Made by a program: the position numbers and the translations under genes. A stretch of DNA of 21,755 nt from a virus, in the IMG/VR virus record IMGVR_UViG_3300008116_000989, positions 1 to 21,755 of that record; one strand, 5' to 3'. Below are positions 7,226 to 14,271 of the stretch, one piece after another. Within the stretch, counting starts at the first letter, position 1. Every line of letters starts with the position of its first letter. Below the pieces are notes generated by a model that worked only from the letters and a program-made list of their open reading frames with translations, did no database searches and was not told where the DNA came from.

Positions 7226-8905
7226 ATGAAAAAATTTTTAACTTTTATAGGGGTATTATTAATATCCCTTTCTTCGTATAGCCAAATTATAGTAAATCAA
7301 TCAATATCATCAGGTCCTTATAGAGTTGGTGATACGTTGACGGTAACTTACAATGTTGATAAGGGAACAACTAAACCAAGATATTTTTGGTTGAGATACT
7401 CTTTTAACAACAAAGCTCTTACCTATGTTTCAACAACATGGAATCAGGGTTCTCAATCACAAACATACTACACAAGTTGGAATAACTACTCATTCAATCC
7501 AAATGCACAGATAAGTGATACTTCATTGTATGCACAATATCAAGCTACACCTTGGGGATATGTAGTAAACAACGATTGGAATGTAGGACAATTAGCAGTT
7601 CAAAGAGCAGACCAATCCGTAAATGGTGTGATAGCAACACAGAAGTATATTCTTAAAGACCAAAACACTTACAATGGAATCTTTAAGTTAAATCTATCAT
7701 ACGCAACAGACAGTGCTACAGGCGCAAACATACCATATGTAAAAACTACCGCAGGACCTACAACAATAACGGGTGTAAGTGGAAACACATCATTTTTCAA
7801 AGTAAGAGTTCTTTTCCCACAAGGATATAATATTACAGCACATCAGGCTCAATTGATGCAACTTAAATCGGATGGTAGTGGTGAAATAGATTGGACAAAA
7901 CCCGCTATAGCAAGTAGAGCATTGGATGGTAGCGGTGAAGCACTATTCACAACGGGTGTTAAAGTTGGTGATAGTTTGGGTGTATGGATTGGTGGAGCAA
8001 TACAGCAAACGTGGATGAATAATATTGTGACAGTATCGGATGCATATAAATCATTCCTTGCAATTTCACAAACCGATATTAATGGTAACCCTACATATTT
8101 CACAAGACCTGTTTTAGAAAAGAAAATTGGTTTAATTACGAAGGATAAAACTGTATTTAGTGAAAGTGATTCTTATTACTCATTCGCTTATGTAATGGGA
8201 CAAGATGTATCCGCAAAAGCATGGATACCAACAAATGCAGCACCTGTTAATGGAGCAGTAAACTACAAATGGCATTCGGGTTTATTAAATCAGAGTTGGT
8301 TGGATGGTGTAGCAAAACATAGAGTATATGTAACAACACCTGCTCAAACCGTAGATGCGGTATTTGCATGGGGTGGTGATTTGGATTGGTCGCATTCATC
8401 TTCACCTGATGCTATCGTAGCAAGTATCAACGCCGGAAATTTCACAAATAAAGCAAACCCTGGTACTTCTGATATTGCAACAATACAAACTATGGCAATG
8501 ACTTCTAATATGAGTAATGTATACCAAAACAAAACAGCAGAGACTGCAAAATTATCAGTTGTTTCCAAATTGGAAAATGGTAAAGTTGTATTGACAGGCA
8601 GTTTAACAAAAGAAGGTTTGGCAGGTTTGCAAGTTGTAATGAATTACGATTCTACAAAACTAACTTTAGAGAATGTAATATTCGATGCAGGTTCAACAAT
8701 TACTAACTTCTCAACACATGATAATGGTAGATTAACATTTGGTTCTATTGACCAATTAAAAACGGCTAGAATTAAAACAGGAACACCTTATAAATTAATA
8801 TTCGCACCAAAGGTAGCATTGACTAATACCGCAGGTTTATTCTTCTTTGTATTGGCAGATGCAGTTGATGGTGCCGGAAACAAAGTTGAACTAACAATAG
8901 AATAA
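7226..8905 (+). CDS. Large exported protein with C-terminal cohesin-like domain
   Basis: 559 aa from the ATG at 7226; an in-frame TTG at 7211 lies inside the previous gene and would spoil the signal peptide. Residues 1-19 are a signal peptide (Lys-rich start, hydrophobic core, cleavage SSYS|Q), with Gln at +1. The mature protein is rich in Tyr, Trp, Asn, Thr and Ser and looks all-beta. A segment IVTVSDAYKSFLA recurs as IVTVSDVYLAFKE in the next gene. The final ~110 residues (VVLTGSLTKEGLAGLQVVMNY onward, ending VELTIE) resemble a cohesin-type domain. Likely an outer-surface protein placed on the infected cell or a virion fibre; neither is proven. Confidence 0.7.
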   Translation: MKKFLTFIGVLLISLSSYSQIIVNQSISSGPYRVGDTLTVTYNVDKGTTKPRYFWLRYSFNNKALTYVSTTWNQGSQSQTYYTSWNNYSFNPNAQISDTSLYAQYQATPWGYVVNNDWNVGQLAVQRADQSVNGVIATQKYILKDQNTYNGIFKLNLSYATDSATGANIPYVKTTAGPTTITGVSGNTSFFKVRVLFPQGYNITAHQAQLMQLKSDGSGEIDWTKPAIASRALDGSGEALFTTGVKVGDSLGVWIGGAIQQTWMNNIVTVSDAYKSFLAISQTDINGNPTYFTRPVLEKKIGLITKDKTVFSESDSYYSFAYVMGQDVSAKAWIPTNAAPVNGAVNYKWHSGLLNQSWLDGVAKHRVYVTTPAQTVDAVFAWGGDLDWSHSSSPDAIVASINAGNFTNKANPGTSDIATIQTMAMTSNMSNVYQNKTAETAKLSVVSKLENGKVVLTGSLTKEGLAGLQVVMNYDSTKLTLENVIFDAGSTITNFSTHDNGRLTFGSIDQLKTARIKTGTPYKLIFAPKVALTNTAGLFFFVLADAVDGAGNKVELTIE

Positions 8906-8906
8906 T

Positions 8907-10990
8907 ATGAGAACGTTATTAGTTACATTATTCTTACTTATATCATTTTTTGGGTTTGGGCAGTCAGTAACGGCGCCCGAACCCAAATCGTTTGCTATTA
9001 ATACCCCTAACCAAGATGCAAGTGGATTTTCCCTAAATGGGTTTAGTTCAACAGCAACACTTCTTTGTGCTATTGGATTACCACAAGCTCCAACTGGAAC
9101 AACATTTTATTTATCAACTACAACAGGATTAACACCTGCAAGTGGTTATACAATGACCGGTAATAAAACTCGTTTAGCATTTACGGGTACAATGGCAAAT
9201 ATAAATGCCGCACTAGCAACACTAAAAGTAAATACAAACGCCACAGCCGGTAACATACAAATATCAGTATCAGCAACTGTTAATCCAACTGATTATTTTT
9301 ATAATCCTTCAAATGGACACTTTTATAGACCAATATCAACTGGTGCAACATATTCAAATGCTAAACTACTTTCATCACAACAAACTTTCAAAGGACAGCA
9401 AGGATATTTGGTAACAATTACTTCATCCGATGAAGATGCTTTTATATTTGCAAATGTTCCGCAAGCTAGTATTTGGTTTGCATTAACCGATGAAATAGTT
9501 GAGGCACAATGGAGAATTGATGCAGGACCCGAAGCAGGAACTTTGATTAAAACATCAAATGGACAAACCGCTGGAAATATACAAGGCCAATATAACAACT
9601 GGGCACCTGGTGAACCAAACAATAGTGGTAACGAAGATTACGCAGTAACTAAATGGGGTGGTGGTTCTCAATGGAACGATTTACCAAATAATTTTAGTTG
9701 TGCGTATGTAGTTGAATTTGGAACTTGGACTAATCCTGATAACCAAACATTTACTGAATTTTATTCTAATAGTGTAATTCATTCAAACGGAGATATATTT
9801 AGAGTTCAATATACTTTTAACTTTACTAATCTTACCGCATCTCGTTTCTCAATTCGTACTCAATCACAATCTAATAATGTATGGACACCTTTTTCACAAA
9901 ACTATACAGCATTAAACAATATTGGTAGAGCAGATATGAGTAGTCAATCTGATACGGTTAGAATAGGAAATGGCACATTCAGAGCAACCACATCCGGCGG
10001 ACAAGTTGAATGGTGCGTGGTATATGATTATGAACCATCAAATCAAAGATACCAAATACTAATTGATAAAAGAGAATTTACAGGTACAGGCGTTTCATGA
10101 TGGGACTTGGGCAGCATATTGGATTTACACACCAACACAATTTAATTTCGCAGGTTCATCATTTGGTGCTAACATAAGAAGAGCTAGTTTCTTTTGGGGA
10201 TTGAGTGCTGAATTTAGTTTTGCACAATCTCTTGCTTATAAACCACAAAGAGTTCAATTTCAAAATCCAATAGCGGATACAATAACTTCTATGTTAGATA
10301 GAATAGTGACGGTATCAGATGTTTATCTTGCATTCAAAGAGTTTTCAGATGGTGGTGGTATATTTGGACCGGGTAGCGGAACTCAATTTGGTTCTGGTAT
10401 CCAATTTATGAATGCAGATGTAAACGAAGATGGACAGTTTAATGAAGCAGATTGTTTCAAATTATTAAGACATCTTTTAGGACAAGAATCATTACTTTCC
10501 GCAAATAATCTTCAATCATTTATGAAGATACTTCCAAAATCAGATTACGATGCTGTAACTAAAACCAATTGGCAAACTTATCCAAATACAACATCAGATA
10601 CTTATGGAAGTTTAACATTAAGTTCTACTCAATTATTAAACGCATTTACACTTAATACATTTTGGAAAGGGGATGTAAACTATACAATTTAAACCCACAT
10701 TACAAACTATTGCAGGAACTCAATTAAGAATAAACTACGATAACAAAATCATTTCATATACAAAAACAGATATAAACACAAATGGTTCACCATCAAACTT
10801 TGCAACAAATAGAGGAAACTTTGTAAATATTGGTTCATTGAATACTGATGGTAGTTCAATATCAAATGCAACTTACAGAATTGTATTTAAAGCAAATCAA
10901 AACCTAAAAGGTATTTTGGGATTAATTAGTATTGATAATATAGAAGTTGTAGATAAGAATGGAATAATTGTAAACACAAGAATATTATAA
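8907..10990 (+). pseudogene. Exported cadherin-like / C-type-lectin-like / dockerin-like protein, broken by two frame shifts
   Basis: Frame 1 runs 8907-10100, the second frame covers about 10063-10692, and the third continues to the TAA at 10988-10990. Removing one base near 10090 (for example TTT to TT) and one near 10675 (for example AAA to AA) restores a 693-aa protein. Order: signal peptide 1-18 (FFGFG|Q); cadherin-like domain at about 42-124 (LAFTGTMANINAALATL); C-type-lectin-like domain at about 131-272 with GYLVTITSSDEDAFI, GEPNN and QWND; second region with IVTVSDVYLAF; dockerin/EF-hand-like DVNEDGQFNEADCFKLL; and a last cohesin-like stretch after 10686 (QLRINYDNKIISYTK). The lectin part suggests carbohydrate binding. 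Both breaks fall at short homopolymers, so sequencing error and true decay are both open. Confidence 0.7.
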
Positions 10991-11331
10991 TGAAAAGAAT
11001 AATTTTAATATTAATTTTGTTTATTGTAGGATGTAGAAAACTAGATGTAGTCCCACAACCAGAAACTAATAAAAATATATTTGAGCAAAATTCTGCTGTT
11101 ATAGAAAACGGACAAGATATAGAGTTTAAATTGGAAACTGATGGAAAATATTTTTTAGTTTTATTTGATTCTACAGCAAATAAAGTAATTAGTAGGGAAA
11201 AATTCATCGGAACATCAGGAAATAACGTAAAAAAAATATACACAAATAGTTTCAATCAAAAAAGTTTATATTTATATTTAGTTAATGAGAATAACCAACA
11301 AATTAAAAAAACTTTAATTACTGTGAAATGA
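10990..11331 (+). CDS. Small lipoprotein, 113 aa
   Basis: The N-terminus is Lys-Arg followed by a Leu/Ile-rich core and the lipobox FIVGC, giving lipidated Cys at residue 15, then RKLDVVPQPE. The mature part (about 98 aa) looks beta-rich (GKYFLVLFDSTANKV, SLYLYLVNENNQQ). Its start shares the A of the TAA stop of the preceding gene, and its stop overlaps the next lipoprotein by four bases (ATGA). The two lipoproteins share the signal-end sequence VGCRK, so they may be distant duplicates. Outer- or inner-membrane lipoprotein of unknown function. Confidence 0.7.
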   Translation: MKRIILILILFIVGCRKLDVVPQPETNKNIFEQNSAVIENGQDIEFKLETDGKYFLVLFDSTANKVISREKFIGTSGNNVKKIYTNSFNQKSLYLYLVNENNQQIKKTLITVK

Positions 11332-11623
11332 AAAAATTAATATTATTTTTGACAATAATGGTTATAGTAGGATGTAGAAAAACTCCATTTATACCAGAAC
11401 TTCCAAAACCTGTGGATAACAGTTTGAAGATTGAAAATTCTGTTGGTATAAAATTACAATCACCATTTGTGACATCCGAAGTAGCAATGAATGTAAAAGT
11501 CGAAACATCACAAACTGTGAATATAAAGTATATACCGCAGCATTGCCTGTATCGGCATATAGAATTGGATTATATGATAGAAATGGTGTTCAATTAGGAA
11601 TAACAGATTTTAATAAACAATAA
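11328..11623 (+). pseudogene. Small lipoprotein with a one-base frame break
   Basis: The zero frame has a lipoprotein signal ending VIVGC|RKTPF (Cys16) and continues to a stop at 11597, but the last ~22 codons of that frame look non-coding. After about 11528 the -1 frame reads VYTAALPVSAYRIGLYDRNG and stops at 11621-11623, giving a sensible 98-aa beta-type protein. Adding one A in the AAA at about 11526-11528 would join them. The tail resembles the strand pattern (YRIGLYDRNGVQLG) of small Ig-like or sorting-type domains of Bacteroidota. It could be a sequencing deletion, a slip site, or genuine damage. Confidence 0.6.
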
Positions 11624-11634
11624 AATAAACAATT

Positions 11635-11952
11635 ATGTCAGAAGAATTAGAACAATCAAATGACGGTACTTGGTCGGGTCTTAAAAAGACTGTTATCGGT
11701 GTCGTTACAACTGCAGTAATGGGATTAGGAACTTGGGGTGTCACTCAAATCACAGGCGGTGGTGATGAACCAGCACCTGCCCCGGCAGCTGCACCCGTAA
11801 TTAACATTACAAACTCAAACCAACAATCTCAAGCGGCAGGTGGAACTACCGTAATTAAAGAGAAAGTGATTGAGAAGCAAGCAGCACCTGCAGCAGCACC
11901 TGTTAAGAAGAAAGATGGTGATGAGTTTAAAGAGAAACCTGCTGAATGGTAA
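11635..11952 (+). CDS. Small protein with one membrane segment and Ala/Pro-rich tail
   Basis: 105 aa. A polar N-terminus (MSEELEQSNDGTWSGLKK) precedes a hydrophobic segment at about residues 19-40 (TVIGVVTTAVMGLGTWGVTQI). The rest is low complexity: an Ala/Pro stretch, an Asn/Gln stretch, a Lys/Glu/Val segment that may form a short helix, and a second Ala/Pro/Lys tail ending KPAEW. It lies among holin-like genes and could be a lysis accessory or a spanin-like anchor, but no diagnostic motif is visible. Confidence 0.6.
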   Translation: MSEELEQSNDGTWSGLKKTVIGVVTTAVMGLGTWGVTQITGGGDEPAPAPAAAPVINITNSNQQSQAAGGTTVIKEKVIEKQAAPAAAPVKKKDGDEFKEKPAEW

Positions 11953-11955
11953 GGT

Positions 11956-12063
11956 ATGGCACGCTCTAAAAAGAAACATTACAACTCACGCAGTATAAAA
12001 GCTGGCAGGAAAACGGCTAAGCGTATAAAATTGAATAACGAAGTTTTGAAAAATTATAAATAA
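11956..12063 (+). CDS. Small basic protein, 35 aa
   Basis: ATG to TAA, 35 codons, beginning MARSKKKHYNSRSIK and containing about a third Lys and Arg. It starts three bases after the upstream stop and ends one base before the next start, which supports translation. It resembles the 47-184 peptide in size, charge and the MA-x-S start. Possible nucleic-acid-binding peptide; function unknown. Confidence 0.5.
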   Translation: MARSKKKHYNSRSIKAGRKTAKRIKLNNEVLKNYK

Positions 12064-12064
12064 A

Positions 12065-12730
12065 ATGGCAGAACAACAATCAGGCTTTAGAGAATTATTG
12101 GCCAACATGATGAAACGTAGATGGTTCATTACCGCATTGGTATTGGGTGGATTTATGTTTATTATGGCAGGTATGTTCGCAGCAATTGGTTTACAAACTC
12201 CAATAGCAGGTGAATGGAAAGAATTATTACTCCTTTTATTAGGTGCATTTATTGGTTCTTATGGTAAAATCATCGACTATTGGTTTAGTGATACCGATAA
12301 GGATAAGATGTTAGTTCAGAAAATGGATGAGGAAGATGGTGTATCTCTTTCACATACAAACGATATGAAAGAAAGTAACAAACCTGTAACACCACTTATT
12401 CCAGACGCGTTTGTACAAGCTGCAAATCACGCACATGAAATCAACTTAATCGAAGCTAACAAACCAACTGATGTTTCATATACTGAAAATAAGGTTCAAG
12501 CTGACGTAGTTGATACAAAACCTAAATCACAACCAAGAACTGGTGTTGAGGTAGATGAAGATGGTGATGGACAAATGGATGGTATTGACTTTGATGGTGA
12601 TGGTAAGATAGATGTATATTTTGCACATAGACAATGTGAACACATTTGGGGCGATTCCGATAACGATGGTGATTTGGAATGTTTGAAGTGTGGTAAGATA
12701 AAAGATGAAGCCGCTGAAATGGTAGGCTAA
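12065..12730 (+). CDS. Holin-like membrane protein with EF-hand-like repeats and a C-terminal zinc-ribbon-like motif
   Basis: 221 aa. Two membrane segments at about residues 21-42 and 52-68 are connected by a short loop (QTPIAGEWKE), the hairpin architecture of many holins. A long acidic tail follows. At about 163-183 there are tandem Asp/Gly repeats (DEDGDGQMDG, DFDGDGKID) of calcium-binding, EF-hand or thrombospondin-3 type. Next comes C-x-H at 191-193 and C-x2-C at 206-209 around another DSDNDGD loop, a zinc-ribbon-like arrangement. Holin, anchor or regulator roles are all possible. The combination of membrane hairpin, Asp-rich loops and Cys/His cluster is unusual for a simple holin. Confidence 0.6.
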   Translation: MAEQQSGFRELLANMMKRRWFITALVLGGFMFIMAGMFAAIGLQTPIAGEWKELLLLLLGAFIGSYGKIIDYWFSDTDKDKMLVQKMDEEDGVSLSHTNDMKESNKPVTPLIPDAFVQAANHAHEINLIEANKPTDVSYTENKVQADVVDTKPKSQPRTGVEVDEDGDGQMDGIDFDGDGKIDVYFAHRQCEHIWGDSDNDGDLECLKCGKIKDEAAEMVG

Positions 12731-12766
12731 AGGTTACATAGTTAATAACAATTAAAACTAAAAGCT

Positions 12767-13027
12767 ATGGGATTTTGGAAAGATTTATTTAATGACAACA
12801 ACACAATCAACGAAAAATCAGTAGTTGGTTTCGGAGCATTTTTAATGATGGTTGTTACCCTTTCAGTAGACATCGTAACAGGTGTAATGGGTAGAGAAAT
12901 GCCAATCCACGAATTTGTATTTGATGGATTTATGGTAATCACATTAGGTGCATTTGGTATCGCTTCAGTTGATAAATTTATCAACGCAAAGAAGGGAAAT
13001 AAACCGGATGAAGAAGAATTAGGATAA
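12767..13027 (+). CDS. Two-transmembrane holin-like protein, 86 aa
   Basis: The N-terminus MGFWKDLFNDNNTINEK is amphipathic. Two hydrophobic segments follow at about residues 18-40 (SVVGFGAFLMMVVTLSVDIVTGV) and 48-66 (FVFDGFMVITLGAFGIASV), then a charged tail KGNKPDEEELG. Size and topology fit class II-type holins that work with cytoplasmic endolysins such as the one at 3441, though it is 8.5 kb away. It is the last gene before a strong terminator. Family assignment by topology only. Confidence 0.6.
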   Translation: MGFWKDLFNDNNTINEKSVVGFGAFLMMVVTLSVDIVTGVMGREMPIHEFVFDGFMVITLGAFGIASVDKFINAKKGNKPDEEELG

Positions 13028-13030
13028 ACG

Positions 13031-13058
13031 AAAGGGAGTATCTAAACTCCCTTTTTTT
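13031..13058 (+). terminator. Rho-independent terminator
   Basis: AAAGGGAGT (13031-13039) pairs perfectly with ACTCCCTTT (13046-13054) across a six-base loop ATCTAA, and seven T residues run from 13052 to 13058. It lies four bases after the stop of the 12767 gene, so it ends the 11.6-13 kb unit. Confidence 0.9.
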
Positions 13059-13066
13059 ATATTTAT
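13057..13066 (+). promoter_or_regulatory. TTATATTTAT promoter-like motif
   Basis: The motif starts at the end of the terminator T-run and lies 16 bases before the CsgG-like start codon. Because transcription from upstream should stop here, a new start is needed, which makes this the best-supported copy of the motif. Confidence 0.55.
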
Positions 13067-13082
13067 AGTAAAAGATTTATGT

Positions 13083-13802
13083 ATGAAAAAATTATTCGTA
13101 TTATTCGTTGGCTTTTTGTTAAGCAATGCTGTGGTTGCCCAAACTGTGGGAAGCACAAAAACTGAACAATATAAAGCATCATTTGAAACCGCAATCGATA
13201 TTTCTAACTTTTTAGATTATGAAGGACCTCAAATTCCTATTCAAATCTTAAAATGTGGTATTTCTGATGAGATGTATGAAATGTATCCAGAACTAAAAGA
13301 AAAGAGAGTAGGTTTGGGTGTAGCTAATATCTCAATGGAATATTTGGAAAACCTCAATCGTTTTAAATTTACCGAAGATAAAACAGAAATTAAGAATAGA
13401 ATGGTGCAACAATTTAAAGCATCAAATGCTGGTATTTCTGAAAACAAAATCGAAGGTAGAGGTAAAATCAATTTGGCTAAATATTTTGTAACAATTGAGT
13501 GTTACGATTATTCAGTATCGGAAGATGAAACCATAAACCTTAAAGATGGTGTTAAGAATATGATGGTAACCCGTATCGGTTTACAGGTTAGATTTACGGA
13601 TGCAGAAACTGGAGTAGTATTCGGAGCAAGTGGTTTGGGTGAAGCAAAAACTACAAGGGAATTAACATTCTTATCAGATGCAACTGTTGATGAAGTTAAA
13701 TTCAATCAATCAACTATTTCAATTGCAACAAAGAAAGCATTGGATATTGCATGTGCTAGAATTTTGGATAGAATGATTAAGAAAGGAATATTTACAAAAT
13801 AA
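13083..13802 (+). CDS. CsgG-like exported protein
   Basis: 239 aa. Signal peptide of about 19 residues ending NAVVA|Q. The mature protein follows the CsgG pattern: a VGLGVANIS strand, ENLNRFKFTE, an amphipathic connecting region, KYFVTIECYDYSV, then GLQVRFTDAETGVVFGASGLGEA and a C-terminal helix FNQSTISIATKKALDIACARIL. CsgG is the outer-membrane pore of curli secretion in bacteria, and CsgG homologues occur in some marine phages. Here the lipidated Cys of bacterial CsgG is replaced by Gln at +1, so it would be soluble or inserted without lipid anchoring. It leads a unit with a lipoprotein and a beta-barrel-type protein. Confidence 0.75.
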   Translation: MKKLFVLFVGFLLSNAVVAQTVGSTKTEQYKASFETAIDISNFLDYEGPQIPIQILKCGISDEMYEMYPELKEKRVGLGVANISMEYLENLNRFKFTEDKTEIKNRMVQQFKASNAGISENKIEGRGKINLAKYFVTIECYDYSVSEDETINLKDGVKNMMVTRIGLQVRFTDAETGVVFGASGLGEAKTTRELTFLSDATVDEVKFNQSTISIATKKALDIACARILDRMIKKGIFTK

Positions 13803-14005
13803 TGATAAAGTTAAGTAGTTTAATTAAAGAAGCAAGTCCAGACCACTCAAATGATAGAGATATGGTAGTAGGTGTTGCGGAAATAATTAAAATGGTAAAA
13901 GACAAAGATAATAGAAAAGATATAGCAGTAGCAATGATGGCAAAATTCAGAAATGAAGATGTTATATTTGATAAAGATGAATTTTTAAAAATGTGTCAAA
14001 TATGA
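13802..14005 (+). CDS. Small helical protein, 67 aa
   Basis: Begins MIKLSSLIKEASPDHSND, similar in its first residues to the 186 gene (MIKLKDLL). The rest is Met, Lys and Asp rich with predicted helices (MVVGVAEIIKMVKDKDNRKDIAVAMMAKF) and no membrane segment. The start shares one base with the upstream stop (TAATG) and its end overlaps the next lipoprotein by four bases. Function unknown; the short MIKL-start pattern is frequent in small proteins of T4-like marine phages by my recollection. Confidence 0.65.
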   Translation: MIKLSSLIKEASPDHSNDRDMVVGVAEIIKMVKDKDNRKDIAVAMMAKFRNEDVIFDKDEFLKMCQI

Positions 14006-14271
14006 AAAAATTAATTTTTATAATTTTATTATTTTTATCGGCTTGTGCACCGGTTAGATATGTCTATGTTGACCCAAAAGATTCTACAATAAAGAGACAG
14101 AGGGTAATATATGATGACTTATACGTTCCATCCCCATTATTTTTTAATTATGGTTGGAATACTCCATTTTATAATCCAATTATTATACAAAGACAAAGAC
14201 CTATTGTAATACAACCAAAAAGACCACAACCATCGACACCTATTAGAAAATTTGAACCACGTAAAAGGTAA
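14002..14271 (+). CDS. Small lipoprotein, 89 aa, Pro/Arg-rich
   Basis: The ATG at 14002 is preferred; an in-frame GTG at 13993 adds three residues. The lipoprotein signal ends LFLSAC|APVR with lipidated Cys at residue 14. The mature chain has aromatic and Tyr/Asp-rich parts (YVYVDPKDS, LFFNYGWNTPFYNP) and a Pro/Arg/Lys-rich C-terminus. It stands between CsgG-like and beta-barrel-like genes, so it may be an outer-membrane accessory. Its stop shares a base with the next start. No recognised family. Confidence 0.68.
   Translation: MKKLIFIILLFLSACAPVRYVYVDPKDSTIKRQRVIYDDLYVPSPLFFNYGWNTPFYNPIIIQRQRPIVIQPKRPQPSTPIRKFEPRKR

Noticed and set aside
8907-10990. Diversity-generating retroelement target in the C-type-lectin-like domain
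   Set aside because: The lectin domain is central rather than C-terminal, and no reverse transcriptase, template repeat or accessory gene is seen in the window.
13058-13070. T4 late promoter TATAAATA
   Set aside because: It appears only on the minus strand at 13070-13060 and would transcribe away from the genes; all genes are on the + strand.
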